The position numbers and the translations under genes were made by a program. From Calycina herbarum (Eukaryota; Ascomycota; Leotiomycetes; Helotiales; Pezizellaceae), in the NCBI GenBank assembly GCA_001414485.1, contig LLEY01000199.1, positions 38,120 to 102,119 on the forward strand: a stretch of 64,000 nucleotides of DNA, read 5' to 3'. Below the pieces are notes generated by a model. That model was not told the DNA's origin and searched no databases. It worked only from the letters and a program-made list of their open reading frames with translations. Each line of letters opens with the position of its first letter. Position 1 is the stretch's first letter. Positions 32,965 through 44,541 of this stretch are shown here, in pieces.

Positions 32965-34310
32965 TCATTCGTCCTTTCTGTGCTGCACAAGTACGAATTC
33001 AACCGTTGGCGGTGTCCAACGATCCCATGCAGCGTACCACCCATGCGGATCCCCTACACCATCTTCTATAAATAAATCAGCATCTGTACATAGAAATTAA
33101 GGCTGGGGAGAATGACTGACCCTTCATTTTTCCCGCAATCTTAGCAAAGTGCAACATATGTGATTGAACCTTTTCTCCCGCCTCCTTCCAGGTGCTGGAG
33201 CGTTTCAGAATCCCTTTGTTTCCGCTGAGATCGACATATTCCTGTATTAGGTATTGAGGAGGAGTGAGGAATACCACGGGGGTTTTAGTTGTCAGCTCCC
33301 AATATACCAAACCCCCCAGGGATGAGAGGCGATCTTCCTCTCCATCTACGAAGAGTACTAGCTTTGACTGTAAGAAGTCATAAAGAAACCTGAACCATTT
33401 CACGCCGCCCAGTCTTATCCTTTCTCGTTTTTGATCGCAGTCGAATCCCACATTGTTCTAAAAGATTTCCATGACATTGCCAACTTATGCAAAACAGGTT
33501 TGTGCACACATTCTTTTCCTTCATTCCTTCTTTCTTTCCCCTTCCGATTTGACAGTGTGAACACATCCAAGAGAGCTAGTCTGCCTGATCAATGCCATAT
33601 TGGTCTTCTAACAAGAGTATAGTATCTATCTCTGGATTGAAATAGCAAGGGTAAGCAGGTACCTTATCCCTATGTTCCTTCATATCGCCATCAATGAAGT
33701 CGAGTTTGAGTTCCGAGAGCGCCTCGCTCGCTTCCTTGCAGGTACTAGCAGTTCTATTGACTTGAGAAAGACCAACTTCGATGTTATCGATTATTGTTAA
33801 TATTTGAGGCGCCTTTAGGGCAAGTTTCCATATTATTCTTTCAACTTCATCAGCCAAAGAAAGGGAAAAACAGGAGAGATGTACTTACTTCCTAAGTTCC
33901 TTGGGGAGACGAATGAACTGTGGGAAGCTGGGGTCGGGGAATAGGGCTGGAGGCCTGTTCTCTTCGTTTAAATGGAGCAAAAAGCTTTGGCGATTGTAAT
34001 TGTCATTATGAAATTCGCCAACAAAATCTCTGAGATAATCGACGGATTCTATAAGATCGTTGATACGCTCAGTTTGAGAAAATTTGATTTTGTCTCGAAG
34101 CCGAAGTGACGTCTTTTTGAGGGTGGTTTGAAGAGAGCCATTTTGAAGTTGAAGGTGGTTTATGGAAACTCCAAGAGAAGTGACGGAGGCGATGAGATCC
34201 TTCATGAGCTTGTGTTGAGGATGAGTCTCGATTTCCTGATCTGCGTGTGAAGTGTAGTCGGCGTCGCGCTGGACGCAGTCCAATTCGGGGGAGGCATGTT
34301 GGGGAGGCAT
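32965..34310 (-). CDS. 2EXR-domain protein (copy A), frame disturbed in the middle
   Basis: Exon 1 (33889-34310, start M-P-P-Q-H-A-S) ends in F-I-R-L-P-K-E-L-R-K and joins across 33838-33888 (GTAAGT...AAAG) to I-I-W-K-L-A-L-K, the classic opening of the fungal 2EXR domain. Y-F-N-P-E-I-D-T-I then matches the second half. A stop follows at 33576. Further family sequence is L-H-K-L-A-M-S-W-K-S-F around 33460-33490 and L-V-L-F-V-D-G-E-E-D, then a last exon at 32965-33065 (intron 33066-33120, GTCAGT...TATAG) ending W-T-P-P-T-V-E-F-V-L-V-Q-H. Between about 33420 and 33580 I cannot make one frame: one base appears to be missing near an AAAAA run at about 33429, and the upstream join is unresolved. 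It may be a fresh pseudogene. 2EXR proteins are expanded in Leotiomycetes and have no known role. Confidence 0.65.
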
Positions 34311-34339
34311 GTTGGGGAGGCGGCGAGGGAAGGCTTGTA

Positions 34340-35394
34340 GCGTATTGTGCGCGCGTTTGTTGAAAGAGAAATCTTCACGCGAAAAGTTGTCTTTTGCCCC
34401 CTCAGCAGGAGGGAGAACAAAATGTATTGGACTTCGCCATGACAGAGGGATCATTTCGTACTTCGTTCCGCAATCGTCGACTAAGAGCACTAAGTTTTGG
34501 ATAGAAAAAGCAGAAATGGTATGAAGCTAAGAAGAGGGGTTTCTACTCTCCAGAGCGTCAAAACTGAAGTCGTCATCATCTTCATCATCTTCGAATCTCC
34601 CTTCGCAGAAATCGCCCCAGTTGGTAGCTAGCCTGTGTAGAGCGGTGTTGTGCTTGCAGCAACCAACTTCATTTGGGCTGAGGTCACAGCATACGGTAAA
34701 CTCTTCCCCCTCTTTCCCATTTTCATTTTGACAAGTACCGCAGGCCCAAAACACGTTGTCTGGAAGACATTTGGTATTCTATGGACAATATATCGTATCG
34801 AGTTCTGGATTGAAATAATTTGGTAGGCAGCATTCGGGTTGACGATGTGTCTGTGGTTGGCATTGTTGACTCTCTCCGGAATTGTTGCGAGGAAATCGAG
34901 ACTCAGCTCTAAGAGCGTTTGATATGCTTCTTTGCAGGCGCTTGCGATTGTATTGATCCGCGAAAGGCTCACTCCTCTGTCCCAGCTGACTGTAATGATT
35001 TGCCCATTTGCTTTGAATGAGAAGGACCAAATTATCCTGCACGATTTAGTGGTCTACTACAAAATGAAAATAAAGAAGGGATGGGTACACACTTTAGGAG
35101 TTCTAGAGGTAAACTTTGAAACTGTGGGAAGCGGATACCACAACTGTTTTGCAAAGTGAAATGCTTTGACTTGAGCAGTTCATAATTCTGCTGAAGAACA
35201 CCAAACTCTTCCCTCAACAATTGCAAAGAAACTTGGACATCTTCGACAGGCTTAGCAACTAAATGTTCAACAGAGCCGACCGATACAATAAGGTTATTGA
35301 CGAGATAGTATTGAGAAAGGTGAATCGCAGTACCTTGATCACTGTTGTTGGGTGAATAAGCCTGTTGGTCGTTTTTTGTTTCTGCTGGAGGCAT
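34340..35394 (-). pseudogene. 2EXR-domain protein (copy B), degraded tandem paralogue
   Basis: Exon 1 (35093-35394, start M-P-P-A-E-T-K) ends F-Q-S-L-P-L-E-L-L-K and joins across 35037-35092 (GTGTGT...TGCAG) to I-I-W-S-F-S-F-K, with the same intron position and phase as copy A. The parallel continues: A-S-A-C-K-E-A-Y (copy A has A-S-T-C-K-E-A-S), then N-Y-F-N-P-E-L-D-T-I-Y after a one-base frame change at about 34880, then an in-frame stop at 34779, then L-H-R-L-A-T-N-W. A segment L-L-V-D-D-C-G-T near 34480 matches copy A's L-V-L-F-V-D-G-E. The last exon is gone, and this tail reads in frame straight into the start of copy A at 34310. Several lesions make it a pseudogene. Confidence 0.75.
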
Positions 35395-37000
35395 ATTTTC
35401 GTCCCGTCTCGTTGGAGGCGGCGAGCAGGATCGCGATGTGGGGTGTTTGGTGGATTGCTATTGTTGTTGTTGAAAGGGTGTCATGAATCCCCAGTGTGAC
35501 TCGGTGGCAATTTAAGCGGGTTCGAAGCTGAGTGTGTCAGTTGGAAGAGTGTATGGGTTTAATTAAGCCTTGGGTGTCTTTTTGGGTACAGGAAACATTG
35601 TGACTTGGAGCTTTCCACTTACTGTTATGCCCTTACTTCTTACTACCCTTCAAAAATAAAAATAAAAAGGATGTAAGGAGAGGGGAGGGGAGAAGACGGG
35701 ATCGAGCGGGGAAATAGGTTTGCTTCTTCGTTTATTTCCCGCCTTTCCCAAAAAAGCTAGAGAGCCTGAAAATGACCACACTTCTTGATTGTTTGCTAGC
35801 CCGCTTACTCTCTCCTTCCTTGTTCTTTTATAAGAATGCGATAACAAGAAGACGAGAGTACGCGTGCGACAGTGATAATTCGACAGTGAGGGTCTTAAGT
35901 AGATAGATGACCTTGCGGGTGTAGGAAAGCGAGAGAGCGAGCGAGCGTGGGATTTCAACTTATATTAAATTCTATTTGCTTGGGATACCGTAGTAGAATG
36001 ATCCAAAAATGCTTTAAACGTTTCTAATATAGTGGTCGTGACAGAATCGTCCCTGCTTTGATCAGAACGGTCGAGGTAGCGGCTGGCTGATGGATTGATG
36101 GATTGATGACATGGTAGCGATGCCACCCATTTGGTGGGCACGGTGGGATAAGCGTGGTAGCGATAAAGATGATTGGCTATTCGATACTGTCAAAAGTGAA
36201 GGTAGTGATTTCTGGATTGGAGTGAAGTCGCGGCAACACTCAAGAGCCGGGAAAGTGGGTCCACCCCCACATCCATCGCACCTTCTTTGAATCAAAATAA
36301 CACGAATTGCTTCCATCAAATCCACCAGTTACACGACCGAACGCCTGCTGGTGGTGCGGCATTGTTGGCTCGATCAGCGTCGCTCGATTTCTCTACGATA
36401 GCTTTGTTCCTTAACGCCAGGTTCATTACCATACGGGATCCCTCGGGAGTATGGAGCTTAGGGATGCGGAGCCCTGGTGCCCTTACACGACTAGGTTACC
36501 CAGGGGCAGATTAGGAATACACGGATTGAGTGGAGTGGAGAATTAAGTGGCTCGACGATACTTAATCTGTCCGAACTGTTGCCAGTTTGAGTGCTCGTTT
36601 CATTTCTTTTTTGGTGTGTTGTTGTTTTGGATCGCTTAGCGAGACCCACTTTTACCAAAGGTGAATTGCGCCTGCCTCGGTGCTTTTCTCGTCGCTGCTC
36701 TCTTGGAGTAGAGTGTTATGTTTCGACTTTGGCAATCCGGGACGCTCTCTCTCAATTGTTTGAAAAACACATGGAAAACAAAATTAATTGTCCCAGTTAA
36801 GAAGAGAAGAGGGGAAGGAAAGGGTAAGAGAGCTAGTAAACAATTAAGAAGTGTAGTCATTTCAGGGCCACTAGCCTTTTTATAAAAGTATAGGCAGGAA
36901 ATAAACGAAGAAGTAAGCAAACATATTTTCCTACTCGATCCTGTCCTTTTCCTTCTATTCTCTCCTCTCTTTTCACTTTTTATTTTTCATTTATAGAAGG
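35395..37000. other. 1.6 kb intergenic, no gene seen
   Basis: Short frames only. GATTGATGGATTGATGACATGG near 36087 is a small direct repeat. Stretches at 36640-37000 are AG-rich. No conserved protein segment is visible. Confidence 0.45.
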
Positions 37001-37163
37001 GTAGTAAGACAAGTCGAGAAGTAGGTAGGAGTCCATATGTTTCTTAAAACTAAATCTATTCTCCTTATCTAAAAAATAAATCCTGTCGCCTACATTTTCT
37101 CTGCCTAACATTTCATCTAGCAGCTTGATACTAAGTTCTTCGTTCGCGTTGCTTAGGAGGGGA
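37001..37163 (-). pseudogene. Displaced, decayed copy of part of the DUF3716-type gene's first exon
   Basis: About 163 bp here align without gaps to 57549-57712, the interior of exon 1 of the gene at 56321-57935, in the same orientation. Shared blocks include AAGTCCATATGTTTCTTAAA-like sequence (here with one G for A) and ACTAAGTTCTTCGTTCGCGT. I count about 20 differences, mostly C/T and A/G, with the gene copy carrying the C or G at most of them. The copy has no flanking exon sequence that I can find. It looks like a duplicated fragment that has since decayed, in line with RIP or plain drift toward AT. Confidence 0.85.
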
Positions 37164-38300
37164 ACACTAATGATTCATAAAACCCTTTCAACAACCGCAA
37201 TCCGCCAAATAACCCACATCACAATCCTGCTTACCGCCTCCAACGAGATAGGACGAAATGCTTCCTGTAGAACTGAGCCGCTCTCAGCAGCATTCCTCAC
37301 GCGCCAACGAAGGAGATACTCATGTGAATAAACATTGCCAACGCATTCGTATATCGCACAATCATTTTGGACCCCTAGTTATGCTCATATCAGTATAAAT
37401 TGAAGTGATACTTACAGATATTGGAACGGAAGATGGCGTTGTGCGAAGGTAGGTGTCAAAATCAAGGCCAGACCACTTTTTTGACTCGAGCGTCAGACCA
37501 CTTATGCAGTGAATAGCGATTCTGAATAATGTAATAATAGACAGACCGCACACATTGGTCCCAAATTCAATCAAAAGGGATCGAAAAACAAAGTCGTAGA
37601 GTCGTAGAGTCGTAGGGGTGGTTATTTGATTTCAAAGTGGTCAGAAGTAGCGACAAATAAGAGTCCCGAGGTTTTAACTATCGCCGCAGAAATTGTGCGA
37701 AAACATTTAGAACAAAGCAATCCTGATTCTTCCAAACCATTTTGAATAGTACTTTTGGTTATCCTAGACGCACAATCTAGAGGACTTGGGCAAGTGCTGG
37801 GGTTGTAAAGGCCAAGGTATCAAGATATATTCTTCTAGAAGGTCTAGGACAATCAAGTCAATTTGAAATATAATCAGAATAGCAAATATCCATTGTTTGA
37901 AGCCTTCTGGTAAGTAAGTCCCCTCATCTCATTTAATTGTTCTAAACTTTTAGTAAAATATCTTTCAGCAGGTGTACGAGCAACCATAGCAAAGCAACGA
38001 CCAGATTCTCGGCAGGGATGCAGTGCCAAAATGGCAACTGCGAGAACCGGGGGACAGCAAATAAAAGGGCAAATTAAAAGTCAAAATATGAAATAGAAGC
38101 TTGAGTATTATGCTCACACCACGAATTTTGATACCAAGATACGCATAGCAGTACCTGGATCCTTCTTTTAAACATGTTTCATGTATCTGACATAAAACTA
38201 ACTGCCTAGGGAATCTACCTTTGCCTTTACCAGTAATATTTGTAAATGCCACGATATCCAACGCCACTCGCATGCACCAAATTTTCGAATTAACAGCCAC
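37164..38300. other. 1.1 kb intergenic, no gene seen
   Basis: Holds the 3' flank of PIK1 and AT-rich DNA. A minus-strand open frame at 37965-38300 has no recognisable domain and ends beside the PIK1 stop. Confidence 0.45.
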
Positions 38301-41300
38301 CTAGTATATCCCCTGTGTGCGATATTGGAACGTGTCATATCTGTTGATCCATTAGTTCCAAAACTCCATCGGGGTAGAGAATAGACTTACAGTCGTGTGT
38401 AGTAACTCCCTAGCGACTTCCCAATCAAATCGGTTTCCACAAACTGCTCAGCCTCATCGGCACTGAGTTGAAGTTGGAACCGTTGTCTGAGACTAGTTGT
38501 AGCTTGTGCAACACCATAAGAATAGCATGGCATTTTCGACTCAACTCCCATCATGCTGACAAGATCTATCAGGTTGTCTGCAGATCTCCGCAAGGCTGTA
38601 ATTCGTTAGCAATCAAAATAATAACTCGGAGGGAAGAATATTACCTTGAAAAGCCTGTTTACATAACTTCTTGTAATCGTCAAACCCCGAGGAACCCACT
38701 CCCCCAAGAACATCAACATAGTCTTGTGTCAATTTAAAAGGTGCAGCTTCAAACCCAACGGAGCCCGGAGAGTTAGAAAGCATAAATCCAAAATCAATGT
38801 GAATAATATGACCTTCATTGTCGATAAGAACATTGCCGTTATGTCGATCTTTGAGTTGTAGAATATATGAGATGATACTATACGCTGCAAGTGATCGCTT
38901 GAAAGCATCCTCTGCAGCCTTGTATGCTTCAGTCTCAGGAACGCCAAACGTCTTGACGAAGTGATCTTTCAGAGTCGCAATTCGTCTGCGAGGATTCTGT
39001 CCCGATTCGATGGTTGCAAGCGTCAAGCTTCGTTTCAAAGAATGTAATGATACGCCATTTGTGATAGTCTCGATGAGCCCAGATGATTCTCCAGTCACCA
39101 AGATTCTCATTCTTTTTACCCATACGGGTGTTTCGGCGTCTCGCCAAATTTTATCACAAGCCTGAATCAACTGGCAAGCAAAGGCTTCTTGCCTCAAATC
39201 GGCTCCAGTCTTAACAATGACACTGAGAACATCCCAGTTTGGCATCCAACCATAAGGTGAGGATTTTCGGATTCTTTCCTTCTTAACACTCCAAGCCTCA
39301 CCAAATGTGGCAGCACTTGGGTCTTCTCTATCCCCTTTTCTTTGAACGCCGCCAGTTTTCTGGTCATTTTCCATCCGGGCAGCGCCGGCACCACTGTTGA
39401 GCGTCGGCTCGGATACATTCTCAGCATCAATATCCTCCGCAGCGACGTTTGCAGCAGCAACATTCGCATTTGCCATAATAACGTCGAAGGTAGGGGTTTT
39501 TGTGGTGTCATCTGCTTCAAAACTTTGTTCCTCCAAACTTTGCATACTAGCAATGATCTTGGCTCGGATTGCAGCAACTTCGCTTTTTGGCCTTTTGCCA
39601 CTGGTTGAGTCTAATTGGGCCAGCATTTGTGACGCGGTTCGCATATGAGTAGCCAATGCCGAAAAGTCGGGTTGGTCTGACGCTCCGGATCTGCCATAAC
39701 TTGGAAGTGTCATTTTGCGTGAAGACCCTGGACTTCCCGACCGAGATGTGGAGGTTCCGGATGTCCTTGGTGTTTCGAGGACTGATGTAGTAGACAAGGT
39801 AGTTGCACCACTAGACAGCCGGGGAGGCATACTCGGGACAGGGGGTATATTTTCTTTCGATTGCGAGGCTTCGTCAAATGATTTAATCAGGGGCGAGCTT
39901 CCCAAATCTCCAGACATTGGCTCAAAGACGCTATCTTGAGGGGTTTCTGATAACTTGGCCCCATTGGAAATATGGGCTGCTTCTGACAAGTCAAAAATCC
40001 TCTTGCGACCTTTTCCTTGTTCCGACAAAAGTTTAATAAGCAATCTCTGGTTATCTTGAGTGGTAGGGTCGAATGAAAAGTCATCACGCAATACCTCCAC
40101 CATCAAAAGATACGGCACTTTCTCCGCACTGTTCAATACGGTTGCCTCAGCGGGATTTAAGCGGACGATACGGTGATGTCGACTCTTGCTAGGCGCTCCA
40201 TCTACTAACGTCGCAGGACAAATAACGGGTATATCCACTTCAGCAGGCAAATCTTGAGCAATAAGAGCAAGCTCGGCACGCAGAGCACTCAACCGTGCAG
40301 GCTTTGGAACAACTACTAGTCGGTTGGATATGTCTTCCAAGGCCGTCAAAAATTGTGTTTCACAGCGAAAATAATTCTGCCTTAGGAGTTTGACTTTTTG
40401 TATATCTGACAGGGCAGAAGGGGTGAGAGGCCTTGAAATATGTGAATGCCTTCGGGGTTCAGCCGGCCGTTGTGGAAGACCTGCAGTGGCAGGAGTTACG
40501 GGTCTTGTGGCAGTCATCCGAGGAGAACGAGAATCCGGTAATGGCAAAGATGAAGAGCTGAGGCGAGGATCAAGTGTTTTTAAATCGAGATGAGCCGGGC
40601 GGGGTCGAGGTTCATGAAGGACTTTTCGAGTCGAGGCTGATGATTTGGGTCTTTCTGCGGAACTCGCACGAGCTGATTTTGGACGAGTCCCATTTGCTGC
40701 ATTGGCAGGCGCACTCGCAACTCTCGATTCCTTTCCCCTCTTCGAACGTGTCGTGCTTGGTGTGGTTGTATGGCTGCGAACTATTTTCTGCTGCGTCTGG
40801 CTACCATCCGATATGACATCCCCAGTAGATTGTGGTTTCCTGGCCTGGGAAATCGCCAGAGGTCCAGCCCATTTTGGCAAGAATGGCACTGCTACACTTG
40901 CCAACACAAAACTTGCTAGTACGGTAACTGGCAATACGTTCTCCTTGATCTTCTCACTTCTCACTGGTTCCGAAAGTCCAAACACGATATGCTGCACTTT
41001 ATTATAAATCCGTCTACACGTCTTGAAGGCTTCGGATTGTGGGTTTTGGGAGAGGTCGTGGAGGTATGTTTGGAACAGCCAGAAAGTCTGTCATAATTTT
41101 TTGTCAGCACCCAGCTCAGTCTTGAAGGGAAGACAATATACCAGCAGAGCTGCATTAACAGATTCCTCGCAGAGGTCCAAGATAAATTCCTCCAGGGCCA
41201 TAGACTCGTTGTCGACGCTTATTATGAGGTGACATAACTGCGGTAAGAAGAATTCTATCTCTTCGTAACTGAATTGGCGGAGCTTGGAGCACAATACATA

Positions 41301-41462
41301 GTGGATTCCGACGTGGTCCGCATACCGTCTGCACACAGTGTCAGCACATGTGCGAGTCCCAGAAGGGAGGGTTGGTCCTTACGAAAGGTAGGCTACCGAA
41401 AGGAATGGATTCTGGTTGAATACATCGCTCTCGATGAAGCGCTTCAGGAGTTCCCAAGACAT
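38301..41462 (-). CDS. pik1: Phosphatidylinositol 4-kinase Pik1
   Basis: Five exons (41383-41462, 41142-41328, 38645-41087, 38391-38595, 38301-38340) join to 984 residues. Donors are GTAAGG, GTATAT, GTAATA and GTAAGT, and every junction is in phase. The N-terminus (M-S-W-E-L-L-K-R-F-I-E-S-D) carries the lipid kinase unique (helical) domain, with Y-A-D-H-V-G-I-H-Y. A long Ser/Pro-rich linker follows. The kinase domain holds the catalytic loop K-D-R-H-N-G-N (Asp about 836) and the metal-binding D-F-G (Asp about 854), and ends F-Q-Y-R-T-Q-G-I-Y, the usual C-terminus. Pik1 makes PI4P at the Golgi and in the nucleus and supports secretion; in yeast it is regulated by frequenin. The fifth exon is only 40 nt but restores the conserved tail. 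Confidence 0.95.
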
Positions 41463-43317
41463 GAGGACTCTGACTCAGGTGGGTATTGGGGGTAGATTAT
41501 GAGGCGCAATGCCTCTAATATTCTTCGACATTAACAGGAAGAATGAGAGTCGGTGTGCATAGCTGCGCAAGCTATGTATAGAGGAGGAGTGGTAGAGGTA
41601 TGGTGTTGTCCAGGACTCGAGGTCGCCAAGACCTCTGGAGTTCGGCAGCCAACGTCCATTTTACCCGGGGGGATTTTAGCTGCGTATGTTTAGCCCCCTT
41701 TTTGGCCATGTAGACCCTGGGGAATGAGCTTACATCACAGAAAGATGGGTTCACCAGATTGCTGTGGACATGAAATTTCTTCAAGATGAAGATATCTCAT
41801 CAGCATTGTTTTTAACAAAGATTTTGATTGTCATTGATTCATTGTTTGCCTCCCCCTCTCCTCGAAAAAGGTACCTAGGTAGCTAGCTACACCTGACTAA
41901 CTACTTGTTAGTGCTGTCCGAACTTTGAAGTCCGGAGAAATAAGAGGCCTTTCAAGCTAAGAGGAATTGGTTGCCTAGCTTCTGCTGGACAATTTCATCA
42001 GCATTATAACGGGCGAGTGCCACCTGTCTCAAGCCAAGCGAAGAGCCATTTCGTCCGAACTAAAGAAAATCAAAGTTATAAAATCCGCGTATGGTTTCGA
42101 AGGCCTCCATACTGACGAAATCAGTATATAAATATCCTATTGTGTAAAACATACCACAAGAAACATGGAAGAAAAGTGTACTCCGTATAAAAAAGATTGG
42201 GAATCAAGTGTTCCCCGAGCAAGACCAGCACGCTGTTCAACAATCTGAATACTCGAGTCACTGAGATTCCCAAAAGGATGGTGTTTGAGCAGGACTTATC
42301 AGTTGGTTATCAATCCCGCATCAACGTTACGCCGCGCCGGCACTAGTATAGTGCGGCATAAGGTCGCTGTGAGACTGAAACTTGGAGATCACATCCCTGA
42401 TTCCCTCACGGCAATGGCACAATGGACATTTATTTCTACTTGTATTCCTTCGTCAAAATGTTGAAAATCGTGTTCAGAGAATGGGGAGCACACATGCCTA
42501 AATTACCTTCAATGACCACCCATGAGTCTCCAGAAGAGGTCATGCGGGCCGTTTGTTACGACATGAAATAGTTGTCAGTCGCAACCGCCTCGGCTCTGAT
42601 GCCTCAAGTTCAGATAATAACCGGAGCAAGCGAATATAAAAAATGTAGCTGTGGGTTGAAAGTCTTATCTCTACTAGTGAGAAGCAATCACCTTCCTTAT
42701 CCAGCAGAGTGATCTACCTCGAATCGCGTGGCAGATCTCATGGTGTTCTTTAATCGGATGCTCAGCATCTCTTCTTGGAACTATGATACACGACCAGGGG
42801 CTTCCAAAAACCTTATGTCTATTCTTAAATTTTGAGCCTCAATATTCGGCTCGCCCGATGCTTGAATATTCGCGAACATGTTCGCGAACTCCAATCAGAA
42901 AGCCTATTGACGCCATCCCCTCCATTCTCCCCATGTTTCGTATAGAGATTGGGAATTTCTAGAAGTGCTGGGGGTGGTGATCTTTGAGGCTCGTGGTTTG
43001 AACCCCACACATCGCGAGCGAGTGCTGAGCGTGGGGCGAAATGGTAATGGGAATGAGGTCTAAAGGGAATTCTATATAAGAATATCAAGATATCTCTATC
43101 ATCTCTCTTTCTTTTCATCATCACCATCTTCTACTTCATCATCACTTCTCTTCTTCATCTCTTTCCTCTTTTCGTCTTTTCATCTTCACATTGGATTCTC
43201 TCGAAGACGAATTCATCCAATTTACACATATACCCATTCTTCTGTTCTACATACATTCATATACCACTCTTTCAATATCTACTTTCACCACCAACCAATT
43301 CTTTCAAAGTCATCATC
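41463..43317. other. 1.9 kb intergenic, PIK1 5' side and promoter of the secreted repeat protein
   Basis: No gene is supported. The last 250 bp contain a TATA box and a C/T-rich leader for the gene at 43318. The remaining DNA has no clear coding segment. Confidence 0.5.
43073..43080 (+). promoter_or_regulatory. TATA box of the secreted repeat protein gene
   Basis: TATATAAG lies 238 bp before the ATG at 43318 and is followed by a long pyrimidine-rich stretch (CATCTCTCTTTC and TTCATC repeats). A consensus TATA box is unusual among the promoters in this window and hints at strongly regulated expression. Confidence 0.6.
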
Positions 43318-44541
43318 ATGCAGTTCAAGAACTCTGCCCTCGTTGCCACTGTTGCCCTCTCTACCTTCACCGAGGCCAGTCCAGCAAGATTTCACCTCAA
43401 CGCTAGAGAGAACGAGACCAGAGAGCCAAAGAACGGGCAGAAAACTGCCGCTGCCGGTGTCGTTTCTGCTATTGCAGGATTAGCCGGCATCGCTGCTCCT
43501 TACCTTTTCCACACGGCAAGCATTGAAGGTGCTGAGAATGCCACCAACTCTACCAACTCCACATCTTTATTGAGCCCAAAGCTCAATCCTGTCTCTCTCT
43601 CAGCCAGAGAGCCAAAGAATGGACAGAAAACAGCAGCAACCGGCGTCATTTCCGCCATTGCTGGACTCGCTGGGATTGCAGCTCCTTACCTCTTTCACAC
43701 CGCGAGTGTTGAGGGTTCTGAGATCTCCAATACCACCAACACCACCAACTCGACCACTTCCTTGAGCCCAAAGCGCACTCCTGTCTGCCTCGTCGCTAGA
43801 GAACCAGCAGGTAGATTAGCTGGTACCGCTGCCGGAGTTGGAGCCATTGGAGCCATTGCTGGAGCAGTCCTTCCATTCCTTTTCCCAAAGAAAGGTTCGT
43901 CAACAACAACCAAATCCATTGAGACTAATGCAACCCTTTCAGGCAACTCCACTTGGGTTAGCCCAAAGCTCACTCCCGTCTCACTCGAAACCCGTGAGCC
44001 AAAGGGAAGATTGGCAGGCACCGCAGCTGCTGTTGGGGGTCTCTCAGCCATCGTCGGAGCCATCCTTCCTTTTGTTGCAGCCAAGAAGGGTTCCAACAAT
44101 GCTAGAGCCATTGAATCCGAGTTCACAGAATCCGCCAGCACCAGCGCTCTCGTTACTCAAGATGCAGCTTTCGAGATCTCGGCCTTCCGCGATAACGTCT
44201 CAATTGCCAGCGCAATCACTCTCCCAACTCCAGCCATCGGAAGCAGCGCCACTCTTGCTCTTGACTGTGGAAACATTGTTGTTACCCTCCGTCAACTCGA
44301 GGCTTTCACTTGCAACTTCAATTTGCCTTCTAATATGTCAAGCGGAACCCTCACCGGCGAGAACCCAGGCCAAGCTCTCTTTTTCGAAGTTTCTGGAGAC
44401 TGTGTCGGTGTTGAGTTTACTGCTACAAACAACTGTGCTGATTGCGTCGCTCCTTTGAACGTCGACTGCCAGGGAACAGTCGATGGAACCGATAACGATG
44501 TCGAGCTTTGCGCAACTGGCTCCATTCTTGCTAAGTGCTAG
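43318..44541 (+). CDS. Secreted modular protein: four hydrophobic-helix repeats plus eight-cysteine C-terminal domain
   Basis: A single intron-less frame of 407 residues. A signal peptide covers about residues 1-20 (M-Q-F-K-N-S-A-L-V-A-T-V-A-L). Four repeats of 62-65 residues follow, each opening with R-E-P (35, 97, 161, 226). Each unit has a basic K/R-G segment, then an Ala/Gly-rich hydrophobic stretch (A-G-V-V-S-A-I-A-G-L-A-G-I-A-A-P-Y-L-F in units 1-2; a G-A-I-A-G-A-V-L-P-F-L-F form with K-K in unit 3). Units 1-3 then carry N-glycosylation sequons (N-A-T, N-S-T, N-T-T) and S-P-K-L-x-P-V-S-L. Units 1 and 2 are near-identical; 3 and 4 form a second pair. The C-terminal 95 residues hold Cys at 317, 332, 362, 373, 376, 384, 398 and 407. 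I know no named family. It could be a cell-surface or effector-like precursor; no K-R/R-R Kex2 site separates the units. Confidence 0.85.
   Translation: MQFKNSALVATVALSTFTEASPARFHLNARENETREPKNGQKTAAAGVVSAIAGLAGIAAPYLFHTASIEGAENATNSTNSTSLLSPKLNPVSLSAREPKNGQKTAATGVISAIAGLAGIAAPYLFHTASVEGSEISNTTNTTNSTTSLSPKRTPVCLVAREPAGRLAGTAAGVGAIGAIAGAVLPFLFPKKGSSTTTKSIETNATLSGNSTWVSPKLTPVSLETREPKGRLAGTAAAVGGLSAIVGAILPFVAAKKGSNNARAIESEFTESASTSALVTQDAAFEISAFRDNVSIASAITLPTPAIGSSATLALDCGNIVVTLRQLEAFTCNFNLPSNMSSGTLTGENPGQALFFEVSGDCVGVEFTATNNCADCVAPLNVDCQGTVDGTDNDVELCATGSILAKC

Noticed and set aside
42961..43020. GGTTTGAACCCCA as a tRNA T-arm
   Set aside because: No acceptor stem, D-arm or anticodon arm can be built around it.
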